Shown here: positions 52,205 to 62,000 of the stretch, piece after piece
How positions within the stretch are numbered: the first letter of the stretch is position 1
Layout: each line of letters opens with the position of its first letter
From: Bog-159 sp963709155
Lineage (GTDB): Bacteria; Acidobacteriota; Terriglobia; Bryobacterales; Bryobacteraceae
Length of the DNA stretch: 64,000 nucleotides
Direction of reading: 5' to 3'
Assembly (NCBI GenBank): GCA_963709155.1
Contig: CAVPVD010000001.1
Span: forward strand, 62,001 to 126,000
Program-made: the position numbers and the translations under genes
The notes under the pieces: generated by a model
The model's input: the letters and a program-made list of their open reading frames with translations, nothing else
Database searches by the model: none
Told to the model about the DNA's origin: nothing

Positions 52205-52230
52205 CTCTTTCGGACGGAAGAGGCGCGACG

Positions 52231-52854
52231 CTAGTGCACGTGCCAATGGCTGAGGATCACAGTCAGGATGCCGAATGCGCCGATGGCCAGGCCGCCGATG
52301 CGGTTCATCCAGAGCATCGCGCGATCGTCGAAGCGGTCGCGGAAATGCCCTGTGGCGGAAGTCAGCGCGATCCACCAGAGCATGGCGCCGCTAAAGATAC
52401 CGGCGATCAAAAGCACAGTCAGCCAGCGGGCCCGGTGATGTCCCATACCTAACGCTGCGAGCAGCGCGAGAAAGGAAAGCACCGTCGTAGGGTTGGTGAG
52501 GTTCAGCAGAAATGCGGAGACGAAATCGGAATGCGCCGAGCTTTCGCCTTGTTTACGCAAAGATTGTGGTTTCTTGAAGTAATACAGGATTCCGATGGCG
52601 ATGAGCAGGGTGCCACCGCAGAGCCGTATCCAGAACTCCTCGCGCACCAGAAACTCGATGACGAAGCTGATGCTGAAGCCCGCCACCGCGCCATATACGG
52701 TGTCGGCGGCCGCGGCTCCCAAGCCGGATATCAGGCCGGCCGTGCGGCCTTTCGACAAAGTGCGGGAAATGCACAGGACGTTGACCGGCCCTACCGGCGC
52801 TGAAATGGCCAATCCAGCCAACACACCCTTCGTCAACAGTTCGAGGTCATTCAT
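52231..52854 (-). CDS. LysE/RhtB family exporter
   Basis: 207 residues with six membrane helices and the LysE-family N-terminus 'GVLAGLAISAPVGPVNVLCI', then 'TLSKGRTAGLISGLGAAAAD' and 'SAFLLNLTNPTTVLSFLALL'. Exports amino acids or related small molecules; substrate not predictable. ATG 52854 is chosen; longer in-frame extension upstream overlaps fumC and lacks family similarity. It is divergent from the 48-aa gene and fumC. Confidence 0.88.
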   Translation of the reverse strand: MNDLELLTKGVLAGLAISAPVGPVNVLCISRTLSKGRTAGLISGLGAAAADTVYGAVAGFSISFVIEFLVREEFWIRLCGGTLLIAIGILYYFKKPQSLRKQGESSAHSDFVSAFLLNLTNPTTVLSFLALLAALGMGHHRARWLTVLLIAGIFSGAMLWWIALTSATGHFRDRFDDRAMLWMNRIGGLAIGAFGILTVILSHWHVH

Positions 52855-52917
52855 TGCACGGTAGTTTCCGGAGCGATCTTCGATTATAACGGCATGGCAC
52901 GTGCATTCGAATAGCCG

Positions 52918-53064
52918 ATGGCCGATGAAATCAAACCGTTGAATTTGGATAGCGTCGTGCCCGGCGATGAAGATAATCCCCCGTACGATGTCGTAGACGA
53001 AGCCTCCGCGGAATCCTTTCCCGCCAGCGACGCACCGGCCTGGACGAACGGGCACGTGGCATGA
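52918..53064 (+). CDS. 48-aa acidic small protein
   Basis: ATG 52918 to TGA 53064. The product is strongly acidic, ending in 'VDEASAESFPASDAPAW', a motif I know from many short bacterial ORFs of unknown function. Its stop overlaps the fumC start (ATGA at 53061-53064), so it is translationally coupled to fumC. Probably unstructured. Likely real because the motif is conserved (from memory) and the overlap is exact. Confidence 0.75.
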   Translation: MADEIKPLNLDSVVPGDEDNPPYDVVDEASAESFPASDAPAWTNGHVA

Positions 53065-54449
53065 ACCGGATTGAGACCGACACCCTAGGCGAGGTCGCGG
53101 TGCCTCGGGAACGGCTGTGGGGAGCGCAAACCCAGCGCTGCCTGCTGAATTTCCCGATTGGGAGCGGACGCTTCCGGTGGGGGCGGCCGGTGATCCGAGC
53201 GCTGGGGATCGTGAAGAAGTGCGCCGCCTTGACGAATTGCGAACTCGGCGAACTCCCGCGGGAGAAGGCGGAAGCCATCGTGAGAGCGGCACAAGAAGTG
53301 ATCGACGGCCGGTGGGACGAGGAGTTCCCCCTGGTGGTGTTTCAAACCGGCTCGGGCACGCAATCCAACATGAATGCGAACGAGGTGATCGCCAACCGCG
53401 CCATTCAAATACTGGGCGGAGTCGTCGGATCCAAGACGCCGATTCATCCAAATGACGACGTCAACCGCAGCCAGTCGTCCAACGACGTATTTCCAACCGT
53501 AATGCACGTGGCTACGGTCGAACAGTTGGAGGAGGCGCTGTTGCCGGCGGCCGTTACTCTGCGCCGCACGCTGGCCGCGAAGTCCGATGCCTACCGGCAC
53601 ATCGCGATGGTGGGCCGCACGCACTTGCAGGATGCGGCTCCAGTTACGCTGGGGCAGGCCGTTTCCGGTTGGGTCGCGCAACTTGATGCCGCGGCCGGAG
53701 GTATCGGCCAAGCCATGGCCGGCTTGTACGAACTGGCCATCGGGGGCACGGCGGTCGGCACCGGATTGAACGCACCGCCCGGGTTTGGCGAGGCCGCGGC
53801 GCGAAGAATCGCCGAGGAGACCGGGAAGCCGTTCGTCGCCGCGCCGAACAAATTCGCCGCGCTCTCCGCGCACGATGCCATGGTGGCGGCGAGCGGCGCG
53901 TTGCGGACGCTGGCGGGCGCACTGATGAAAATCTCGAACGATGTGCGCTGGTACGCGAGCGGCCCGCGCGCGGGGATCGGCGAACTGACTGTGCCCGCCA
54001 ACGAGCCCGGCTCGTCGATCATGCCCGGCAAGGTGAATCCAACCCAGTGCGAGGCGCTGACCCAGGTAGCCGTGCAGGTCTTCGGAAACGATCACACGGT
54101 GGCGTTCGCGGGCTCACAAGGCAATTTCCAGCTCAATACGTTCAAGCCTGTTATTTTGCACAATGTGCTCGAATCCATCGCGCTGCTGTCGGATGGCTGC
54201 CGCTCCTTTGAAGAGCGCTGCGCGCGAGGATTCGAGCCGCATATCGCCCGCATCGAGGACCACTTAAGAAACTCGCTGATGTTGGCGACGGCGCTCAATC
54301 CGCACATCGGCTATGAGAAGGCCGCTGCCATTGCATTGGCTGCGGAGCGCGAGGGCAGCAGTTTACGCGATGCGGCGGTGCGCTCGGGGTATGTGACCGG
54401 GGAGCAGTTTGACGCTTGGGTGAAGCCCGAAGCCATGGCAGGCGCGTGA
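53061..54449 (+). CDS. fumC: class II fumarate hydratase
   Basis: 462 residues. Converts fumarate to malate in the TCA cycle, in the cytoplasm as a homotetramer. Hallmarks: 'FQTGSGTQSNMNANEVIANR', 'HPNDDVNRSQSSNDVFPTVM', 'VGRTHLQDAAPVTLGQAVSG' and the signature 'GSSIMPGKVNPTQCEA' containing the catalytic Ser loop. Full length and intact. Overlaps the upstream 48-aa gene by four bases. Confidence 0.96.
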   Translation: MNRIETDTLGEVAVPRERLWGAQTQRCLLNFPIGSGRFRWGRPVIRALGIVKKCAALTNCELGELPREKAEAIVRAAQEVIDGRWDEEFPLVVFQTGSGTQSNMNANEVIANRAIQILGGVVGSKTPIHPNDDVNRSQSSNDVFPTVMHVATVEQLEEALLPAAVTLRRTLAAKSDAYRHIAMVGRTHLQDAAPVTLGQAVSGWVAQLDAAAGGIGQAMAGLYELAIGGTAVGTGLNAPPGFGEAAARRIAEETGKPFVAAPNKFAALSAHDAMVAASGALRTLAGALMKISNDVRWYASGPRAGIGELTVPANEPGSSIMPGKVNPTQCEALTQVAVQVFGNDHTVAFAGSQGNFQLNTFKPVILHNVLESIALLSDGCRSFEERCARGFEPHIARIEDHLRNSLMLATALNPHIGYEKAAAIALAAEREGSSLRDAAVRSGYVTGEQFDAWVKPEAMAGA

Positions 54450-54463
54450 GCCGGGACGAACGA

Positions 54464-56077
54464 TCAACCCGCTTGCGCGGCTTCGTCCCTGGGCAAAGTG
54501 AAATAGAATGTGGCGCCTTTGCCCAGTTCCGATTCCACCCAAATGCGGCCTTCATGGCGGCTTACGATCTTCCGGCAAATCGCCAGGCCCATGCCGTTTC
54601 CGGAGCTTCGGTCGCGGGGCTGCAGGCACTTGAAAATGCCGAAGACTTTCTCCGCATACTGGGGCTCGATGCCGATTCCGTTATCTCTTACCGAGAAGCG
54701 CCACTCGCCGCTCCCGGCTTCAGCCGCGATGTGAATGTGCGGCGCCTCCTCGGCCCGGTATTTGATGGAGTTGACCAGCAGGTTCTGGAACAACCGCGTC
54801 AACTGGACCGCGTCACCCGTGACCAGGGGTAAAGGATCCCGCGTGACCACCGCGCGGCTTTCCTCGATCAACGACCTCAGATTGCGGATGGCGTCGTCCA
54901 AGACTGTGTCGCAGTCTAGTTTCGTGAAGAAATCGGCGCCGCGCGCCTCCACCTGCGAAAAGTCTAGCAAGTCGTGGATCAGGCGCTCCATCCGTTCCGC
55001 GCTTTCCACGATGAAGGTGATGAACTGATCGGCATCCCCCTGAAGCTGTCCACGGTAGCGTTTGGCGAGCAATTGGGCGTAAATGGAGACGGTGCGCAGC
55101 GGTTCCTGCAGATCGTGGCTGGCCACGTATGCGAATTGCTGCAACTCCTCGTTGGAACGTAACAGCGCTTCGGTACGCTCGAGGACGCGCTCTTCAAGAT
55201 TGGCATTGAGTTGGCGGATCTGCTCCTCCGTCCTCTTGCGCTCGCTGATGTCGCGTATGGCGCTGGTTATCACCATGCCTTCGTCGGTCTGCAACGGGCT
55301 GAAAGTGATCTCGACCGGGAACGGCGGCCGGCTGTCGGGGAAAGCCAGTAACTCGACCCCGCGCTCGACGGAACCGAAGATGGCCTGGCCGAAGTCTTCA
55401 TCCCAAGCCGCCTGCAGCCGGAAACCCCAGCCGGGCACTAACGTCCGGATGTCCTTCGAAACCAGTTTGTCGCGGCCGCAGTTAAACAAGACTTCTGTGC
55501 GTGAATTGACCATTACGATGGTTCCGTCTTCACGGCACATCACCATCGCGTCGGGCGCCGCCTCCAGCAGCGACCGGAAACGCTGCTCGGCTTTCTGCAA
55601 GACCTCGGCTTGTTTGCGTAGCTCATCGGCCTGTTCCTTGAGCTTGGCGTTGCTGCGGCTGAGTTCCACGAACACAGCCACTTTGGAGCGCAGCACTTCC
55701 GGCACGATGGGTTTGAACAGAAAATCCACCGCGCCCAGGTCATAGCCGCGAAACAAGTGCTCTTCGTTGCGGTATCCGGTCAGGAAGAGAATTGGAATCT
55801 CGCGCGACCGCGGGCGGCTGCGGATCAATTCCGCGGTTTCGAAACCATCCATGTCGGGCATGCGCACGTCCAGCAGGATGGCTGCGAAATCGTCGTTCAG
55901 GACGTGGCGCAGAGCTTCCCTGCCGGAATTCGCCATCACCAGTTCTTCGCCCAATCCGCTGAGCGTGGCCTCCAATGAGACAAGGTTCTCCGGCGTATCG
56001 TCCACCAGGAGGATCTTCATCCTCCGATCTGGAGCGGGTTCCCGAGCCACTTGTACTCCATTGCCCGTGGACGACAT
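54464..56077 (-). CDS. receiver-PAS-histidine kinase
   Basis: 537 residues, cytosolic. Receiver (~20-135, phospho-Asp in 'AAILLDVRMPDMDGFETAEL'), coiled-coil linker, PAS (~165-285, 'LLEAAPDAMVMCREDGTIVM'), then HisKA ('FAYVASHDLQEPLRTVSIYA', His ~325) and HATPase_c ('YAEKVFGIFKCLQPRDRSSG', 'GMGLAICRKIVSRHEGRIWV'). It matches phytochrome-like HWE/His kinases without the chromophore domain. It starts 6 bp after the giant kinase gene, so the two share a transcript. Confidence 0.92.
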   Translation of the reverse strand: MSSTGNGVQVAREPAPDRRMKILLVDDTPENLVSLEATLSGLGEELVMANSGREALRHVLNDDFAAILLDVRMPDMDGFETAELIRSRPRSREIPILFLTGYRNEEHLFRGYDLGAVDFLFKPIVPEVLRSKVAVFVELSRSNAKLKEQADELRKQAEVLQKAEQRFRSLLEAAPDAMVMCREDGTIVMVNSRTEVLFNCGRDKLVSKDIRTLVPGWGFRLQAAWDEDFGQAIFGSVERGVELLAFPDSRPPFPVEITFSPLQTDEGMVITSAIRDISERKRTEEQIRQLNANLEERVLERTEALLRSNEELQQFAYVASHDLQEPLRTVSIYAQLLAKRYRGQLQGDADQFITFIVESAERMERLIHDLLDFSQVEARGADFFTKLDCDTVLDDAIRNLRSLIEESRAVVTRDPLPLVTGDAVQLTRLFQNLLVNSIKYRAEEAPHIHIAAEAGSGEWRFSVRDNGIGIEPQYAEKVFGIFKCLQPRDRSSGNGMGLAICRKIVSRHEGRIWVESELGKGATFYFTLPRDEAAQAG

Positions 56078-56083
56078 ATCCTC

Positions 56084-59000
56084 TTACCCGCCGACCCCCA
56101 CGGCCGTTGGCAGCAGGTTGTGCGCCCGTACCAGCCAGACCCGCAGCACCGAGAAAAGCTGCTCCAGATCGACGGGCTTGGTGATGTAATCGGATGCGCC
56201 CGCATCGATGCACTTGGCGCGATCCCCTTTCATGGCCTTGGCCGTCACGGCGATGATCGGTATGGAACGGAATTCCGGAATATGGCGGATGGCCTGCATC
56301 GTTTCGTAGCCATCCATTTCGGGCATCATGATATCCATGAGGACGCCGTCAATGCCAGGCGTTTTGAGCAGCGTTTCGATCCCCGTGCGGCCGTTCTCCG
56401 CGTGTACCACCTGCAAGCCGTGCTGCTCGAGAACCGTCGAAAGCGCGAAGATGTTGCGCACATCGTCGTCCACCACCAGGACCTTCTTGCCGGATAGCAC
56501 AGAACCGCTCTGGCGCAGCGCTTTCAGGGTCTCGCGCTGCGCTTCGGAGAGATCCGTTTCGGCCCGGTGCAACAGCAAAACGGTTTCCTCCAACAGTCGC
56601 TCCGGCGATTCCGCATACCGCACCACGCTCTGGCGCGCGAGGCGCTGGATGGCCTCTTCGGCCTCGGCGCCGAGCTTCTTGGGGCCACAAACCACCACCG
56701 CAGGCGTAGGATTGATCTCGGCCTGGATCTCTTCGACCAGTTGGACCGCCGGGATATCGGCTACCCGTAAATCGAGGACGATGGCATCCAGGTATTGCTG
56801 CTTCACCACGGCCAGCGCCTCTCCTCCAGAGCTGACCGCGATGGTTTCGACATCGCCTCCGCCCAAGGCATCCCGCCAAGCGATGCGCCGCTGTTCCTCC
56901 GGGGCGACGATCAGCAGCTTCCGCACGCGCCGTTCGAGGGAATGATGGATGGTATCGAAGGCGACATTCAGATTATCCGTAGTCACCGATTTCTCGAGAT
57001 ATGTGAGAGCGCCCAGCGCGAGGCCACGGCGCCGGTTTTCGTCGCCGGTAATTACGTGCACCGGGATATGGCGGGTAGCCGGCTCGTATTTCAGCCGGTC
57101 GAGAATCGTCCAGCCGGCCATGTCGGGCAAAGTGATGTCGAGCGTAATGGCGCCGGGGGCGAACTCGCGAGCCAGCGTTAGCGCGGTGCCGCCCCGCAGC
57201 GCGACCAGCACCTTGATGCCGCGCTCGTGCGCCATATCCACCAGAATGCGGGCAAAGGTGACGTCGTCCTCCACAATCAACAGCACCCGGTCGCCGGGGT
57301 GAATCAGGTTCCGGTCGTCATCGATTTCCATGTCGTGCACGACTGCGATTGGGGTCGCGGACGGCGGCGGCAAGATGATGCCCAGCGATTCCTTATCCGC
57401 CGTGTTGGCGCCGTCCACGGCACCCGCGCGGTTGTCCAGGCTCGGCATGGGGCGCATCTCCACCTTCACGGGGGCTACCTGAGCCACATAGGTCTGCGGA
57501 AGATATAAGGTAAACGTGCTGCCTACTCCGGGGGCGCTTTGCAGCCGGATTTCGCCGCCTAACAAGCGGGTCAGCTCGCGGCTGATGGACAACCCCAGGC
57601 CGGTGCCGCCGTACTTGCGGCTGGTGGTGCCATCCGCCTGCTGGAAGGCCTCGAAGATGATCCGCTGCTTTTCAAGCGGGATGCCGATGCCGGTGTCGGT
57701 CACGGAGAAAGAGACGACCGACTTGACGCGGTTCAGCACCGGGTGATTGGGGCTCCAGCCGGAACTGGCCCGTTCCACCCGCAAACGTACAGTGCCATGC
57801 TCGGTGAATTTCAGCGCGTTCGATAACAGGTTCTTCAAGACCTGCTGCAGACGCTTGGCGTCGGTGATGATGGTGTCGGCGGGCAGGCTCTCTTCCAGCT
57901 CGATGGAGAAATCCAGTCCCTTGCCGTCGGCCACGTGCCGGAACGTGCGCAGGCAGAAATCGCGCACTTCGCTGTAGCGCACGCTGCCCACTTCCACGTC
58001 CATCTTTCCCGATTCGATCTTGCTCAGGTCCAGAATGTCGTTGATCAAAGCTAACAGGTCGGTGCCGGAGGAGTGGATCGTTTCCGCATACTTGACCTGT
58101 TTAGAAGTCAATGTGCTTTCCGTGTTCTCGGCCAGCATTTGAGCCAGGATCAACAGGTTATTCAGCGGCGTGCGCAATTCGTGGCTCATGTTAGCCAGGA
58201 ATTCGCTCTTGTATTTGGAGGTCAGCGACAACTGCTCGGCCTTCTCTTCAAGCGCCGCTTTGGCCTGTTCGACTTCGCGGTTCTTGGTTTCCACCTCGTT
58301 CTTCTGCTCGGCCAGCAGGCTGGCCTTTTCCTCCAGTTCGGCGTTGGTCTTCTGCAGTTGCTCGGCAAGTGCCTGGCTCTTATTGAGGAGCTGTTCCGTC
58401 CGCATGGTGGCCGCGATGGTATTCAGCACGATGCCGATCGACTGCGTAAGCTGATCGAGGAAAGCCAGGTTCACATCCGTGAAATGGCGGAAGGAAGCCA
58501 ATTCGATAACTGCCCGCGTATCGCCTTCGAACAATACTGGCAGCACCACAATGCTCAGCGGCGTGGCCTCTCCCAGGCTGGAGCTGATTCGGATGTATTC
58601 CTTGGGGACGTCTGTGACCAGAATGCGGCGCTTCTCCAAAGCGCATTGACCGGCCAGTCCCTGTCCCATGCGAAACTGCTTCGGAACATCGTCGTGGTCA
58701 TTGGAGGCATATGCGGCCAGCAGCTTCAGGGACTCCTGCTCTTCGTCGGTGATGTAGAACGTGCCGTGTTGGGCGCCCACCAGGGGAGTCAGCTCCGACA
58801 AGAGCAGGCGGGAAACGGTCACCAGGTCGCGCTGGCCCTGCATCATGCCGGTAAACTTCGCGATATTCGTCTTCAGCCAGTCCTGATCGGTATTCTTTCG
58901 CGTGGTTTCCGCGAGGTTGACGATCATCTCGTTGATATTGTCTTTCAGCGCGGCCATTTCACCCAGCGCTTCCACCGCGATCGAGCGCGTCAAATCGCCT

Positions 59001-62000
59001 TTGGTGACAGCCGTGGCGACATCCGCGATGGCGCGCACCTGGGTGGTCAGATTGGCGGCTAACTGGTTGACGTTATCGGTAAGATCGCGCCACAGTCCGG
59101 CCGCGCCAGGCACCAGCGCCTGTCCGCCGAGCTTCCCCTCGATGCCGACTTCGCGCGCGACGTTGCTCACCTGGTCGGCAAAGACCGCCAGGGTATCGAT
59201 CATTTCGTTAATGGTGTCGGCCAGCGATGCGATCTCGCCTTTGGTCTCCAGCACCAGCTTGCGTTTCAGGTTTCCGTTGGCGACGTCGGTAACTACCTTG
59301 GCGATACCGCGTACCTGGGTGGTGAGGTTAGCGGCCATGGAGTTGACATTGTCGGTCAAATCCTTCCATGTTCCCGCTACCCCACGCACCTCGGCTTGCC
59401 CTCCGAGTTTGCCCTCGGTACCCACCTCGCGCGCCACGCGAGTGACCTCCGAGGCAAAGCTGTTGAGCTGATCCACCATGGTGTTGATGGTGCTTTTCAG
59501 CTCGAAGATTTCGCCCTGCACATCCACCGTGATTTTGCGGCTCAAGTCGCCGTTGGCGACCGCGGTAGTCACCTGCGCGATGTTACGGACCTGCGCGGTC
59601 AAGTTACCCGCCATGGAGTTCACGCTATCCGTGAGATCTTTCCAGGTTCCGGCCACACCGCGCACCACAGCCTGGCCGCCCAGTTTGCCTTCGGTGCCCA
59701 CTTCGCGCGCCACGCGGGTGACTTCGGCCGCGAAGGAGCTGAGCTGATCCACCATGGTGTTCACGGTGTTCTTCACTTCCAGGATCTCGCCGCGCACATC
59801 CACGGTGATCTTGCGGGATAGGTCTCCCTTGGCCACGGCCGTGGTGACTTCGGCGATGTTTCGGACCTGGGTGGTCAGGTTCGCCGCCATCGAGTTTACG
59901 GAATCGGTAAGGTCTTTCCAGGTTCCGGCTACACCCCGCACATCGGCTTGCCCGCCCAATTTGCCTTCGGTACCTACTTCGCGCGCCACGCGCGTGACTT
60001 CGGAGGCGAACGAGCTGAGCTGATCCACCATGGTGTTGATGGTGTTCTTCAACTCCAGAATTTCGCCGCGCGCATCCACCGTGATCTTAGTCGTCAGGTT
60101 GCCCTTGGCGACAGCGGTGGTCACACCGGCGATGTTACGCACCTGATTGGTCAGGTTGCTGGCCATGGAGTTGACCGAGTCGGTCAGATCTTTCCAGGTT
60201 CCGGCCACACCGCGCACGTCCGCCTGGCCGCCGAGTTTGCCTTCGGTGCCCGCCTCGCGCGCCACGCGCGTGACTTCGCCGGCGAACGCGTTAAGTTGAT
60301 CCACCATGGTGTTGATGGTGTTCTTAAGTTCCAGGATTTCGCCGCGCACATCCACCGTAATCTTGCGGCTGAGGTCGCCTTTAGCCACGGCCGTAGTGAC
60401 TTCGGCGATGTTACGCACCTGGTTAGTCAGATTGCTGGCCATGGAGTTGACCGAGTCGGTCAGGTCTTTCCAGGTTCCGGCTACGCCCTTCACGTCGGCT
60501 TGGCCGCCCAGTTTACCCTCGGTGCCGACCTCGCGCGCCACGCGCGTGACTTCGCCGGCGAACGCATTCAACTGATCCACCATGGTGTTGATGGTGTTCT
60601 TCAACTCCAGGATTTCGCCGCGCACATCCACCGTAATCTTGCGGCTGAGGTCGCCTTTGGCTACGGCCGTGGTGACTTCGGCGATGTTGCGCACCTGGGC
60701 CGTCAGGTTGCCCGCCATGGAATTGACCGAGTCCGTCAAATCCTTCCACGTTCCGCCGACGCCCTTCACATCCGCCTGGCCGCCGAGTTTGCCTTCCGTG
60801 CCGACCTCGCGCGCCACGCGGGTGACCTCACCGGCGAAGGCGTTGAGCTGATCCACCATGGTGTTGATGGTGTTCTTCAACTCCAGAATCTCGCCGCGCA
60901 CGTCTACAGTGATCTTGCGGGACAAGTCGCCGGTGGCGACGGCGGTGGTGACTTCCGCGATGTTGCGCACCTGGGCCGTCAGGTTGCCCGCCATGGAGTT
61001 GACCGAGTCCGTCAGATCTTTCCAGGTGCCGGCTACACCCTTCACTTCAGCCTGGCCGCCTAACTTGCCTTCCGTGCCGACCTCGCGCGCCACGCGCGTA
61101 ACTTCGGAGGCGAAGGCGTTCAACTGATCCACCATGGTGTTGATGGTGTTCTTCAACTCCAGAATCTCGCCCCGCACATCTACCGTAATTTTGCGAGAGA
61201 GGTCGCCGTTGGCCACCGCGGTGGTTACTTCCGCGATGTTGCGAACCTGCGCGGTGAGGTTGCCCGCCATGGAGTTGACGCTATCGGTCAGATCCTTCCA
61301 CACGCCGCCCACGCCCTTCACTTCGGCCTGGCCGCCGAGTTCGCCTTCGGTGCCGACCTCGCGCGCCACGCGCGTCACTTCCGACGCAAACGCGTTCAAT
61401 TGGTCAACCATCGTGTTCACGGTGTCCTTGACTTCCAGGATCTCGCCGCGCACATCCACGGTGATTTTGCGGGAAAGGTCCCCCTTGGCCACGGCGGTGG
61501 TCACTTCGGCGATATTGCGGACCTGCGTGGTGAGGTTCGCCGCCATGGAGTTCACGCTGTCGGTAAGATCCTTCCAGGTGCCGCCCACGCCCTTTACATC
61601 CGCCTGGCCTCCCAGTTTGCCTTCGGTGCCGACCTCGCGGGCCACGCGGGTGACTTCGCCGGCGAAGGCGTTGAGCTGATCCACCATGGTGTTGATGGTG
61701 TTCTTCAACTCCAGAATTTCGCCGCGCACATCCACGGTAATCTTGCGGCTCAGATCGCCTTTGGCCACGGCCGTCGTGACTTCGGCGATGTTGCGCACCT
61801 GGGCGGTCAGGTTGCCGGCCATGGAGTTGACGCTGTCGGTAAGATCCTTCCAAGTACCGGCCACGCCGCGCACGTCGGCCTGGCCGCCCAGCTTACCTTC
61901 GGTGCCCACTTCGCGGGCCACGCGGGTGACTTCCGAGGCGAAGGAACTGAGCTGATCCACCATGGTGTTGATGGTGTTCTTGAGTTCCAGAATCTCGCCC

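Noticed and set aside
52231..53451. 406-codon version of the LysE gene starting at 53451
   Set aside because: The first ~200 codons lie opposite fumC, lack family similarity, and a good ATG at 52854 begins the membrane protein.
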